Assembly (NCBI GenBank): GCA_021464525.1
Contig: JADRCO010001293.1
Span: forward strand, 1 to 20,534
Length of the DNA stretch: 20,534 nucleotides
Source: Rhizophagus sp. LPA8_4_AMF
Taxonomy: Eukaryota; Glomeromycota; Glomeromycetes; Glomerales; Glomeraceae
Direction of reading: 5' to 3'
In this document: positions 7,974 through 16,615 of the stretch, one piece after another
Layout: every line of letters starts with the position of its first letter
How positions within the stretch are numbered: the stretch's first letter is position 1
Position numbers and translations under genes: made by a program
The notes under the pieces: model-generated
The model's database searches: none
The model's input: only the letters and a program-made list of their open reading frames with translations
Told to the model about the DNA's origin: nothing

Positions 7974-8440
7974 GGAATGTGCATAAAAAAAAATATAAGT
8001 GAATCATTTATTGTTTAAGAGAAAATAAAAATGTAAAAAATAAAAGTCCAAAAATATTCCCCAAAAAATTTCCTTCTTCATTTTTACGAAAATGATGGAT
8101 ACAACTTACGAGCATGAAAAAATGAAAAATATCATCAGAAAAATTACAGGCATGAATATATCATCAAAAAAATCACTGGCGACCAATTAGTAAACATGAG
8201 ATAAAAAACATTATTACGAATAAATTATTTTTGTATGGATGAAAAAAACATGGGATATACAATAAATACATCAACTTTTTAATAATTATATAAATTTATA
8301 ATTCAAATTGTCCCGTACATCTCAAAATAATATACTATTCAGTCAGCCTCCCAGAATTTTTTTCCATGATAGCTATTTTATTATAAAAATACAGAATTAT
8401 ATAAAAAACATAAAATATAACATAAAATTCTAGTTAATTT
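7974..8440. other. AT-rich intergenic DNA downstream of SLR gene 4
   Basis: The stretch has purine-rich, A-rich sequence with loose internal similarity (ATGAAAAA, ATCATCA.AAAAAT repeated near 8115-8175), then the 3' flank of gene 4. It does not match the spacers of the other SLR genes. No gene is seen. Confidence 0.4.
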
Positions 8441-9508
8441 TTAAAGAATATTTAATCTATTCTGTGCATTTTCATATCCTTGTTTGGCAGATTTTTTGTA
8501 CCAATAAATTGCATTATTTATGTTTTTTTCAGTCCCGTAGCCATTTTCATACATCAAAGCAAGGTTATATTGTGCTACATCATAATTCAAATTTGCTGCT
8601 TTTTGGTATGATTTGAATGCTTTTTGAAAATTAACTAAAGTTCCAATCCCACTAAAATAGCAATTACCCAAGTGATTTATTCCAAATGATTCCCCTAAAT
8701 CTGCTACTTTGTAATATAATTCAAATGCCCTTTGTTCATTAATTTCAGTCCCAATACCTTTTTCATAACAATATCCTAAGTTATTTATTCCATTTGCATT
8801 TCCTAAGTCGGCTGCCATTTTATATAATTCAAACGTCTTTTGATTATTGATTTCGGTCCCTATTCCTTTTTCATAACAATAACCCAATCTATTTATTCCA
8901 CATGGATAATTTTGTTCGGATAATTTTTTAGATATATTAAAAGCTTTATTATAATCTTTTTCAATACAAATATACATATAAGAAAGATCAGATAGTGCTA
9001 CAATATTCTCCAATTCTGCTGCTTTTTGATATAATTTAAGTGCACTTTTCTTGTTAACTTCAATTTTAATTCCATGATAATTAAAATATCCAAGTAAATA
9101 AATAGAATTTGAACTAGTTTGATTATTCAGAAGCCAATGATAGATTTCTAGTAAGTTAATTTTGTAATTATTAAAATAATCAAGAACAAATTGTTTCCTT
9201 ACTCTTGCTTCTTTTCCTTTATTCGTTTCTTCAAAATAAAGATTAACCAATTCATCAATTACAATACTTAAATCTTCTTCAAAAATATTTCCTTTAATAT
9301 CTTGAGTTGTAGGCTCCATTTCATTCATATCTACTCTAAGAAAATTCTGAATTTGTGCATTATCCAAATTTAGAGTTAATTTCCGTTTATTTGATAACTC
9401 AGGGTGATGATTATCTGCCTGACAAAGTTTACAAGAAGCTTGTATTTCAGTATTGGACATCATGAATATAAAAGAAAGAAAAATATAATAAGACAATTTT
9501 TTTTCCAT
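8441..9508 (-). CDS. Sel1-like repeat protein, divergent copy; start probably at 9460 (SLR gene 4)
   Basis: The 355-codon frame has the linker at about 55-130 (FLRVDM, MEPTTQDIKGNIFEEDL, EETNKGKEARVRKQF, WLLNNQ) and SLRs at about 135-168, 171-201 (shortened, having lost the glycine turn between helices), 202-237, 238-273, 274-309 and 310-345. The first Met (9508) would add a hydrophobic YYIFLSFIF segment like a signal peptide. However, the Met at codon 17 (9460) aligns with the starts of genes 2 and 6. The extra codons match non-coding leader in paralogs, and the TATA-like box at 9531-9543 is only about 25 bp from the first ATG. I therefore favour 9460 and a cytosolic 339-residue product. This is the most diverged paralog, and its 3' flank shares nothing with the array. 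Confidence 0.9.
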   Translation of the reverse strand: MEKKLSYYIFLSFIFMMSNTEIQASCKLCQADNHHPELSNKRKLTLNLDNAQIQNFLRVDMNEMEPTTQDIKGNIFEEDLSIVIDELVNLYFEETNKGKEARVRKQFVLDYFNNYKINLLEIYHWLLNNQTSSNSIYLLGYFNYHGIKIEVNKKSALKLYQKAAELENIVALSDLSYMYICIEKDYNKAFNISKKLSEQNYPCGINRLGYCYEKGIGTEINNQKTFELYKMAADLGNANGINNLGYCYEKGIGTEINEQRAFELYYKVADLGESFGINHLGNCYFSGIGTLVNFQKAFKSYQKAANLNYDVAQYNLALMYENGYGTEKNINNAIYWYKKSAKQGYENAQNRLNIL

Positions 9509-9530
9509 TTGAATGTACTGTACTGTTAGT

Positions 9531-9616
9531 ACTGCATATTTATGATTACTAATCCATTTTCACATGATTGTGATATTAATGTAGCGCCTTTTCAGCCATA
9601 TCATTTTGTGTAACAT
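9531..9616 (-). promoter_or_regulatory. Diverged SLR-family promoter of gene 4
   Basis: The plus strand reads actgcatatttat at 9531-9543, the coding-strand ATAAATATGCAGT of the family. A weak upstream-element match, tcattttgtgtaac, lies at about 9601-9614. The inverted arm is not recognisable. The box lies about 75 bp from the Met at 9460, the usual distance for the family, but only about 25 bp from the Met at 9508. Confidence 0.4.
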
Positions 9617-10015
9617 TGGAAGATTTTCATATTTGAAGATATTCTATATCTCTGTACTTTTTAAATTATTAAAAATAAATAAATAAATAAATAATATTTT
9701 ATTAAAGTATTTTGAATAAGGATTTTTATTAAATATAAGTTATTCTATTTTAATTATTTAATTTAATGAAAGTTTATTTAAATCCATACCAGAATTACTA
9801 ATATTGATTATATTATATACTAAATGTTATGTTAGCACTGAAGTTTTTACTAAAAAAATTGTGACTCAACCTCTTAACATATTAAAAACATCTATAATGA
9901 TTCAAGTCAAACCACAAAGATTAATGTATAATCATTTCTATATCTGCTGAACAACTTACTTTTGTTTACTTCCTATGGCCAAATTCACTGGTTGAAGTGG
10001 TATGGTTTCCACTAT
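9617..10015. other. AT-rich intergenic DNA with an AAAT microsatellite
   Basis: A short (AAAT)n run lies at about 9673-9694. Otherwise I see no ORF, SLR-family spacer homology or inverted repeat. Confidence 0.4.
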
Positions 10016-10130
10016 GGAAACCTTGGTGTACGTGATTGAAACTTGTCCAATTTCCATAACATTTCCACAAAAACTGGAAACTTCATTGAAATCTGGCATG
10101 CACCATTGAAATTGGACAGGTTTCCACCAA
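10016..10130. repeat. Imperfect palindrome rich in GGAAAC/GTTTCC words
   Basis: The left arm is ttgaaacttgtccaatttcc (10036-10055) and the right arm is ttgaaattggacaggtttcc (10106-10125), close to its reverse complement. Further GGAAAC/GTTTCCA words lie outside (about 10004-10022) and inside. The arms enclose about 50 bp. It is non-coding, possibly the remnant of a MITE. No boundary duplication was found. Confidence 0.5.
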
Positions 10131-11054
10131 ATTTAATGGTATAAACTTCATGTAAACCATATCTCTTCGACCTGCGATTACAAAACTAATATGACTTTAT
10201 TTTAATTCAAGGCAGACTCCGTGAAAATTAATACTATACAAATATTCTCGCACCCTATAAATAATTTTTCATAAGCATTTTTTACTTGTTTAGTATGACC
10301 AAAGTACTAAGATTACGTTATGAAATCTCTATGCAATGCGAAAATGCGTTTAATATTTATGAAAATCACTTATGGAATATCCACAAAATTATAGTATTAC
10401 TCACCTAATTATTTATTTATTAATTTAAAAAAAGATTATTCCTATAAATAAATTTGCATTAATTTTAATGTATCAGAAGCTCTATTGGTCTGCCAGGAGA
10501 TTTCATCGGTTTAAAAACAAAAATAATTAAATCATTTTAAAAATATTATATCACGAAAATCTAAAAACCCTTTGTCAACCGCGCTAATATTACTAATTAT
10601 GTGCTATTATTAAATTTTTTGATGAATAACTTGAAATTAATCTATGAATAAATGTATGAATTTTATTTCCCGAATATAAACAAAAAAATGCTTGTAATAC
10701 TAATTATTGATATCATTCCAATGAGTAAAATCTCTATAATTAAAAAAATACGACGTTCAGATTTACTCTACTGTAAAATAATTTGAATTGTGTAACGTGA
10801 AACGTGTGATACACTTGCGCCATGGAAATTTTTGGGTTAATCCAATGCTGGTTAATGAATTTTAAACAGCCGTCGGAACTAACGAAAAAGTTTAGTTTAT
10901 TTATTAACTTATATTATTTTTTATTATTAAGCAAATTTTAGTTCCGGTCATTCCCATTCATTTGAGACAATGCGATCGCTGCCATCGCCGCAGGTATCAT
11001 TGGTTTTTTTAGAACTTTTTTTTTAATTATTATAGGACTGATTATTTTTTAATT
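10131..11054. other. Intergenic DNA, no gene recognised
   Basis: The stretch is AT-rich with a more complex patch at about 10945-11000 (TAGTTCCGGTCATTCCCATT, ATGCGATCGCTGCCATCGCC) just before the T-rich hairpin array. A GATATCATTCCAAT string near 10710 resembles the array spacer, but too briefly to call. No open frame of family length was found on either strand. Confidence 0.35.
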
Positions 11055-11330
11055 TTTTTCGGTCTTTTTTTAGACCAATCATTTTTTTTTATTAATTTTT
11101 TCCAGTCTTTTTTTTTTAAACTGATCATTTTTTTTTTTTTAAACATGTTTTTTTTCGGACTTTTTTTTTAGACCGGATCTTTTTTTCTTAATATTACTTT
11201 TTTTTCGGTCTCTCTTTGTTAGACCGGAACTTTTAATATTAATTTTTTCAGTTCTTTAAAACTGAGATTTTAATAAATTTTCTTTCCAATTTTTGAATTC
11301 ATCCCGGTTTTTTTCTCCGTCTTTTAGACT
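11055..11330 (+). repeat. Degenerate tandem array of T-rich units, each with a short inverted repeat
   Basis: Units of roughly 40-55 bp each combine a long T-run, a short stem and AT-rich filler. The stems are CGGTCT/AGACC (11060-11076), CAGT/ACTG (11103-11123), CGG/CCG (11156-11174), CGGTCT/AGACCG (11206-11226), CAGTT/AACTG (11249-11264) and GTCT/AGAC (11319-11329). Stem sequences differ between units while staying mostly complementary. It might be a non-coding RNA or leader, a TE terminal region, or a simple palindromic satellite. A possible small intron downstream (GTAAGC at about 11382, TTAG at about 11473) is unproven. Confidence 0.55.
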
Positions 11331-11694
11331 TAAATCTAGATCAGTGATTGGATCGAACGGGATTGTTGCTGCAGTCCTATGGTAAGCGTGGTTTTTTATT
11401 TTAGTAATTCTTTTCTTATTATTTTAATAATTTTTTTTCTATTTTTTCTTTTTTTTGTTCTTTCACCTCTTAGGTTTGGATCGGCGATATAATCAAAATA
11501 AACTTTATTAAATCAATGCGCTTTGTATAGTTTTTTTAGTTAGAATAAGTATATTTTTTTCTTTATTTAAAAATAAAAAAAACATAGTATCTAAATATAA
11601 AGCAAAAATTTTATTGTTATATTAATCTAAACTCATTTAATCCAATCCTGCAACAGATTACAGCTACAGTAGTTAAGTATATAATTTTTTTTTT
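11331..11694. other. Intergenic DNA after the hairpin array, possible splice-like signals
   Basis: ATGGTAAGCGTGG at about 11380 and a T-rich tract ending CACCTCTTAGGTTTGG at about 11466 look like an intron donor and acceptor on the plus strand, but the flanking frames are short and match nothing known. No gene is called. Confidence 0.25.
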
Positions 11695-12223
11695 TTTACA
11701 ATTGTATTATTAAAGAAATACATCACATTTCAATATAATAAAAATAAACTTTATTTAATGTAAACTGTAGTCATAATGCAATCTCATATAAGTGGTAAAA
11801 TAAGTGAATAAAGATTTAATGATAAAGTTAAATCTAAATTTCTAATATCAAAATACTCACATATATAGAACATATATGCAATAAACCTAATATAAAAAAG
11901 TGAATTTCTTTTCGAAATATTTATAAATCGAAATACACAAATTTTTCACGCAAATATCGCGAAAATTATATAAAAAAAATTCTCATATACATAATATGTT
12001 GTTTGACTGGATAAAAATTGAAGCTAAATATCGTGGGACGAAAAAGATTAATTAGAAGAGAGAGATATACTGTATATATACATTTTTGAAATTATTATTA
12101 TTAATTGCAATAACAATTATTTATAAAAATAATTAATCGAAAACAGCATGATAATGAATCACCTGAAAAATACATCTATATACTTTGCCTAATAAGTAGT
12201 GAGTTCTACTACATACATGCAGC
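11695..12223 (-). repeat. Spacer unit of the SLR gene array (left of gene 5)
   Basis: Family homology resumes at about 11695 with ACAATTGTATTATTA, then CAATATAATAAAAATAAACT followed by TTATTTAATGTAAACTGTAG and GCAATCTCATAT, and the CACGCAAATATCGCGAAAA block. The right half, from about 11900, aligns closely with the 3' flank of gene 6 (about 13600-13880), showing that genes 5 and 6 arose by tandem duplication. No promoter or gene belonging to the spacer's left side remains. Confidence 0.65.
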
Positions 12224-13108
12224 TCATTCTTCTAAAAGTTGCTTTGGTTTATTTTTAGAATATATGCTTCCTTGTTCAGCAGATTTTTTATACCAATGAA
12301 TTGATAGATCTATATTTTTTTCAGTACCATATCCTTTTTCATACATCCAGGCAAGACTTTGTTGAGCTGTACTGCATTCAAAATTTGCCGCTCTTTGAAA
12401 TAATTCAAATGCCTTTTTATTATTAATATCGGTTCCAAATCCATTCTTATAACAACGTCCTAAATTATATGTTCCAAAAATATTTCCTAAATCTGCTGCA
12501 TTTTGATATAATTCGAAAGCCTTTTGTTCATCAATATACGTTCCAAATCCAAATTCATAACAATATCCTAACCTATTTATTCCATATGAATATTTTCTTT
12601 CTGATAACTTTTCAGATAATTCAAAAGCTTTATCATAATTTCTATTAATACCTTTCCCCAATAAATACATACCAGCAAGTTCAAATTGAGCTAACATGTT
12701 TTCCAACTCTGCTGCTTTTTGATATAATTTAAATGCATTTTGTTCATTAATGTCAATTCCAATTCCATAATAATTAAAACATCCAAGTAAATAAATAGAA
12801 TTTGAACTAGATTGGTTATTTAGAAGCCAATAATAGATTTCTCGTAAATTAATATTGTAATTATTAAAATAATCAATTACAAATTTCTTTCTTACTTTTT
12901 CTTCCATTCCTTTATTTGTTTCCTGATAATGTAGATCAATAAATTTATCAATCATAATACTCAAATCTTCTTCAAAAATATTTTCTTCAATACCATTGGT
13001 TGAAGGTTCTATTTCTAATACATTTGCTTTAAAAAAATTTTGATTAATTTGAGATGATTTTGTATGCAATGAAATATTATTAATATTCAGTGTATTAATA
13101 TTATCCAT
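12224..13108 (-). CDS. Sel1-like repeat protein, N-terminally shortened (SLR gene 5)
   Basis: The 294-residue, single-exon protein has the linker at about 25-98 (NFFKANV, EIEPSTNGIEENIFEEDL, QETNKGMEEKVRKK, WLLNNQ) and five SLRs at about 103-136, 137-175, 176-211, 212-247 and 248-283. The last two repeats (KKAFELFQRAANFE, AQQSLAWMYEKG) and the 3' flank match gene 6 closely, while ELENMLAQFELA matches gene 1. The start Met aligns with an internal Met of genes 2 and 6, because the ancestral first 30 or so codons upstream are broken. The usual KLKQLL near the C-terminus reads KPKQLL, a proline in the terminal helix. No enzyme domain is seen; a binding or scaffold role is inferred. Confidence 0.88.
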   Translation of the reverse strand: MDNINTLNINNISLHTKSSQINQNFFKANVLEIEPSTNGIEENIFEEDLSIMIDKFIDLHYQETNKGMEEKVRKKFVIDYFNNYNINLREIYYWLLNNQSSSNSIYLLGCFNYYGIGIDINEQNAFKLYQKAAELENMLAQFELAGMYLLGKGINRNYDKAFELSEKLSERKYSYGINRLGYCYEFGFGTYIDEQKAFELYQNAADLGNIFGTYNLGRCYKNGFGTDINNKKAFELFQRAANFECSTAQQSLAWMYEKGYGTEKNIDLSIHWYKKSAEQGSIYSKNKPKQLLEE

Positions 13109-13199
13109 ATTTAGAATTAGTTGCTGTCTATTCGATAATTTAGGATAAATATTAACTGAAAATTTTGTATTCAGCTTGCATTTAAGTATTTTCTGATAT
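13109..13199 (-). other. Decayed ancestral N-terminal codons of SLR gene 5, with a 9-codon uORF
   Basis: The stretch aligns base by base with the first 30 or so codons of gene 6. The ancestral ATG has become ATA (13199-13197), an in-frame stop follows within a few codons, and the frame shifts before the Met at 13108. An ATG at 13181, where gene 6 has ACG, opens a frame in the ancestral phase that closes at 13152 after 9 codons. The mRNA would therefore carry an upstream ORF before the main start. Confidence 0.65.
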
Positions 13200-13256
13200 T
13201 ATGAACAATAATCATACGGGTGAAAGAAATTCAAGTTCTGAAATAATATTAATTTT

Positions 13257-13326
13257 TTGCACTGCATATTTATTTGGATGTATTACTGCAGTGTAACCAG
13301 ATTAAATTAATTTTGTGTTACCGCAG
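13257..13326 (-). promoter_or_regulatory. SLR-family promoter of gene 5
   Basis: The plus strand has ttgcactgca (13257-13266) and tgcagtgtaa (13287-13296), a 9-of-10 inverted repeat with a 20-bp spacer holding tatttattt. The upstream element at 13302-13326 reads ttaaattaattttgtgttac followed by cgcag. The box lies about 70 bp before the lost ancestral start. Confidence 0.6.
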
Positions 13327-13880
13327 TTTTGACGTATATAAAGTATAAAATGAAGTAATTTTCATAACATGCTAATGCGTAAAAATTAAATTCTTTCTAC
13401 AATTGTATTGTTATTACATAGAAAAGCAACATTATTCAATTTAACAAAAAAAAAAACTTTATTTTAGACTGTAGACATAATGTAATCTCATATTAATAGA
13501 TTAAATTGTATAATAAAATTAAACATAAATTTCAAATATCAGATATATGAATAAACATGTATGAAAACTGATATAATTAACCTTTAGAATTAAATTTACG
13601 AATTGAAATCCGCGAAGTTTTCATGGAATTTCCAAGCAAATATCGCGAAAACTAAATAAAAAAGGTCACATTTTTTAATGTTGTTTGGCTGTATAAAAGT
13701 CGAAGTTAAATTTCGCGAAGTTAAAAGACGGAGAGATATATATACCTGGTTTTTGAAATTATATTAGTATTATAATTGTAATGACAATTATTTAATTGAA
13801 AACAAAGCCTGTTAATAAGTTACCTGAAAAAATAAGTATATATATTTAACCCGATAAATAATAATAAATTATTACATAGT
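13327..13880 (-). repeat. Spacer unit of the SLR gene array (between genes 5 and 6)
   Basis: It carries the family landmarks ACAATTGTATTGTTATTA, ACTTTATTTTAGACTGTAGA, TAATGTAATCTCATATTA and CCAAGCAAATATCGCGAAAA. It aligns with 11695-12223 along most of its length, the strongest spacer pair in the window. No gene is seen. Confidence 0.7.
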
Positions 13881-14858
13881 TCATTCTTCTAAAAGTTGCT
13901 TTAGTTTATTTTTAGCATACACGCTTCCTTGTTTAGCAGATTTTTTATACCAATAAATTGCTAGTTCCATACTTTTTTCAGTTCCACGCCCTTTTTCATA
14001 CATCCAGGCAAGGCTTTGTTGAGCTGGACTGTATTCAAAATTCGCCGCTCTTTGAAATAATTCAAATGCCTTTTTATTATTAATATTGGTTCCAAATCCA
14101 CCCTTATAACAACGTCCTAGATTATACATTCCAAATATATTTCCTAAATCTGCTGCAATTTGATATAATTCGAATGCTTTTTGTCCATTGACATCAGTTC
14201 CAATATTACATTCATAACAATATCCTAACAAATTTATCCCACACGTATAATTTCCTGCCGTTAATTTTTTTGATAATTCAAAAGCTTTTTCATAATCTTT
14301 ATCAGAACCTTCTCCATATATATACATATTAGCAAGATCGTATTGAACTACAATATTTCCTAACTCTGCTGCTTTTTGATATAGATTAAATGCATTGTGT
14401 TTATTAATGTCAATTTCAATACCATAATAATTAAAATATCCAAGTAAATAAATAGAATTTGGACAAGTTTGATTATTTATAAGCCAATAATAGATTTCTT
14501 GTAAATTAAACTTGTGATTATTTAAATAATTAAGAATAAATTTCTTTCTTAGTTTTTCTTCTTTTCCTTTATTTATTTCCTTAAGATAAAGATTAACCAA
14601 ATTATCCATCACCATAATTAAGTCTTCTTCAAAAATATTTTTTTCAATATTTTGAGTTGTAGGTTCTATTTCCAATACATTTATCTTATAAAAATTTTGA
14701 TTAATTTGAGATAATGCTGTTTGCAATGAATTATTAATCGGTGTATTAATATCACCCATATTTAGAATTAGTTGCTGTTTATTTGATGAATTTGGATAAA
14801 TACTATTAGCTGTTTGATAATTTTTGTATTCAGCTTGCGTTTCAGTATTATATGACAT
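13881..14858 (-). CDS. Sel1-like repeat protein, mosaic of paralogs (SLR gene 6)
   Basis: The 325-residue, single-exon protein has an intact ancestral start (MSYNTETQAEYKNYQ). The linker spans about 55-130 (NFYKINV, EIEPTTQNIEKNIFEEDL, KEINKGKEEKLRKK, WLINNQ). Five SLRs lie at about 135-168, 169-207, 208-243, 244-279 and 280-315. It is patchwork: AELGNIVVQYDLANMY matches gene 3; KDYEKAFELSKKL with YTCGINLLGYCYE.NIGTD matches gene 2; NNKKAFELFQRAANFE with AQQSLAWMYEKG matches gene 5. This suggests conversion or unequal exchange. No catalytic domain is seen. Its promoter is split by a 520-bp inserted element, so expression may be reduced or changed. Confidence 0.92.
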   Translation of the reverse strand: MSYNTETQAEYKNYQTANSIYPNSSNKQQLILNMGDINTPINNSLQTALSQINQNFYKINVLEIEPTTQNIEKNIFEEDLIMVMDNLVNLYLKEINKGKEEKLRKKFILNYLNNHKFNLQEIYYWLINNQTCPNSIYLLGYFNYYGIEIDINKHNAFNLYQKAAELGNIVVQYDLANMYIYGEGSDKDYEKAFELSKKLTAGNYTCGINLLGYCYECNIGTDVNGQKAFELYQIAADLGNIFGMYNLGRCYKGGFGTNINNKKAFELFQRAANFEYSPAQQSLAWMYEKGRGTEKSMELAIYWYKKSAKQGSVYAKNKLKQLLEE

Positions 14859-14916
14859 TGTGAATGATAATCATACAGGACTACAGGTGAAAGAAATTTA
14901 AATTCTAAAATAAATT

Positions 14917-14965
14917 TTATGCCGCATATTTATTTAAAGTATTACTGCAGTGTAACCGGACATTG
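14917..14965 (-). promoter_or_regulatory. Proximal promoter of SLR gene 6 (TATA-like part)
   Basis: The plus strand has ttatgccgca (14917-14926), tatttattt, and tgcagtgtaa (14946-14955). The inverted repeat has decayed to about 7 of 10 because the arm nearer the gene has changed. The homology to other promoters stops at about 14965, at the left terminal repeat of the inserted element. Confidence 0.55.
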
Positions 14966-15485
14966 CGGCGGATTTATGAAATTAAGCAATTATTTGGTCA
15001 CCAAATTTAGTATTTGATCACTAAAATAACCAATTTCGGTCACCAAATTTACAGAAATGAACCCTAAAAGAATTTTTTGTACCCCAGAACTTGCGTCTAA
15101 CCAATTTTTCCTCCGTAGTGGTGCGTCAAATTTGACATATTAATACTATACAACTTAATCATTCGATCAACAAATTGTTTATGTTCATACCAATACCAAT
15201 GATGTCTGATAACTCTGATTATAAAACTGGTAATAATTTATAATAATATAAGATTTAAAAATATCCCTTATAATAGTACGATTCATGGGTAATTTGAAGC
15301 CTCTTCGCCTATTTCCTTCATTGTTGTAATTATTTAAATTAATATTTATTTATATGAGTTTAACGAATTTAATCATTGCTTAATTAATATCACATGCTGA
15401 CCAATTGAATTGACTAAGCTTTTTATATATACTCAAAATCAATTGAAATGACGGACAAATTTTGAGGTATTTCATAAATCCGCCG
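14966..15485. mobile_element. 520-bp element with perfect 17-bp terminal inverted repeats, inserted in the gene 6 promoter
   Basis: The left end cggcggatttatgaaat (14966-14982) is the exact reverse complement of the right end atttcataaatccgccg (15469-15485). Promoter homology to genes 1, 2 and 5 stops at the left end and resumes just after the right end, showing an insertion. The interior has TTTGGTCACCAAA and a second GGTCACCAAATTT, and no transposase-sized frame, so it is a non-autonomous DNA element. No clear target duplication can be seen, so the superfamily is unassigned. Confidence 0.75.
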
Positions 15486-15499
15486 TGATGAGTTAATTG

Positions 15500-15525
15500 T
15501 CGCAAATTAATTTTGTGTCACCTCA
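15500..15525 (-). promoter_or_regulatory. Displaced upstream element of SLR gene 6
   Basis: The plus strand reads tcgcaaattaattttgtgtc followed by acctcag, the family upstream element (compare 4001-4025). In gene 2 it lies about 30-40 bp from the TATA-like box; here the inserted element has pushed it to about 565 bp. Confidence 0.55.
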
Positions 15526-15559
15526 GTTTAACGTATCTTAACCGACTCTTCGTTACCGT

Positions 15560-15768
15560 CCCTGTAAAAAATTTTAACCGTAATTTTTGTAAAAAATCCG
15601 TGAGTATGATACTTTTTTTAATGTATGTGTGGCTTTATTTAATGATGAATTCGTATATCATACAAATATCATCTGAGAAATTGAATTCACCCACCCAATG
15701 TATACATTAAGATACATTTATGGAAATAACAAGGAATAAAAAAAATACGAAATAAATTTTTTATAGGC
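15560..15768. mobile_element. Small MITE, copy C (same ends, different core)
   Basis: The left end ccctgtaaaaaattttaacc matches copies A and B. The right end is aaattttttatag, nearly its reverse complement. A 3-bp direct repeat CGT flanks it (15557-15559 and 15769-15771), as with the other copies. Only the first 50 or so bases resemble copies A and B; the core differs, so this is a relative or subfamily. Removing it joins promoter-distal sequence to the family spacer that resumes at 15769. It lies 34 bp beyond the displaced upstream element of gene 6. Confidence 0.65.
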
Positions 15769-15895
15769 CGTAATAAGTATAAAGTGAAAATAATTTTCAT
15801 GATATTTGATATTTCAATGTGTAAAAATCAAATATTTATTGTTATAAAAAACATAAACCCAACGCGAAATATGTATTATTATAAAAAAAATAAGT
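15769..15895 (-). repeat. Partial spacer unit right of SLR gene 6
   Basis: GTATAAAGTGAAAATAATTT, then TCATGATATTTGATATTTCAAT and AACCCAACGCGAAATATGTATTA, match the start of the spacers after genes 1 and 2. Family homology ends near 15895. Confidence 0.6.
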
Positions 15896-16615
15896 CAAAA
15901 TATGCCGGCAGATGCATCCAAAATTATAGATACAATGTCGATTAGATAGAATCCTAGAACGTAAAAGTCGTCATATGCTGAAGAACCACCCAAATTAACC
16001 GTCCTTTTTGATTACATTACTTTTCTATTTGTAGAATTTTGCCTTTCTCACTTTAATGATAGCAAGATGGATAAGTGGGCCTATTCGAGCGCTTTTTATT
16101 CATAAACAAGACAGAACGAAACTCCTGGGAAATCGAAGAAAATGAAAAGTAATACAGTATAATTTTTAAGTACCTTGAAAAAGAGACAAAATATTGCTAT
16201 CTTTATTGAAAGAAGGGAGGTACATAGTTGAGAGAGTTAAAGTGGGTAACTATTGTTACTGGCAAAAAATCCGTTTGTAAAATACTATTTCAACATGGAT
16301 TTCTACGGATATACTGTCAAGACACTTGATGTGTAATTAAATAAATTATAGTTTAATAAGTTATATGTAAGTAATAAATAAATATAAATATATAACACGT
16401 ATTGTATGAAGATTAATTATTTCAACATTTTTTTTTTTAAAAAAAAATATTCCTTTTGTAATATGTACAGTATATATATTATAAGCAGTACGTAAAAATA
16501 AATACTATATCATGAGATAATTATATACAAAAACTTTTACCCGCTGTTTTTTTTCTATTTTTTTTATTTAAGAGTCGTCGATTTGATTACATGCAGTTTT
16601 TTTTTGATTACAGTA
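15896..16615. other. Unassigned intergenic DNA with a more complex patch
   Basis: About 15900-16320 has balanced base use and few homopolymers (TATGCCGGCAGATGCATCC, TCGTCATATGCTGAAGAACC, AAGGGAGGTACATAGTTG), unlike the surroundings. No long frame, SLR homology or terminal repeats were found. It may be a mobile-element fragment or a non-coding gene. A T-run/A-run palindrome lies near 16428-16448. Confidence 0.35.

Noticed and set aside
8441-9508. Gene 4 as a secreted effector
   Set aside because: The hydrophobic start is best explained as translated leader; the conserved start and the promoter position favour the Met at 9460.
15513-15710. 65-codon plus-strand frame
   Set aside because: It crosses the gene 6 upstream element and the left part of a MITE, so it is not a gene.
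540-15895. CRISPR-like array suggested by regular spacing of repeated blocks
   Set aside because: The repeats are whole gene-plus-spacer duplications of over 1 kb, not short repeats with unique spacers, and the DNA is eukaryotic.
16055-16100. tRNA-like internal promoter words (TAGCAAGATGG and ATTCGAGCG)
   Set aside because: Neither fits the A-box or B-box consensus well and no cloverleaf can be drawn.
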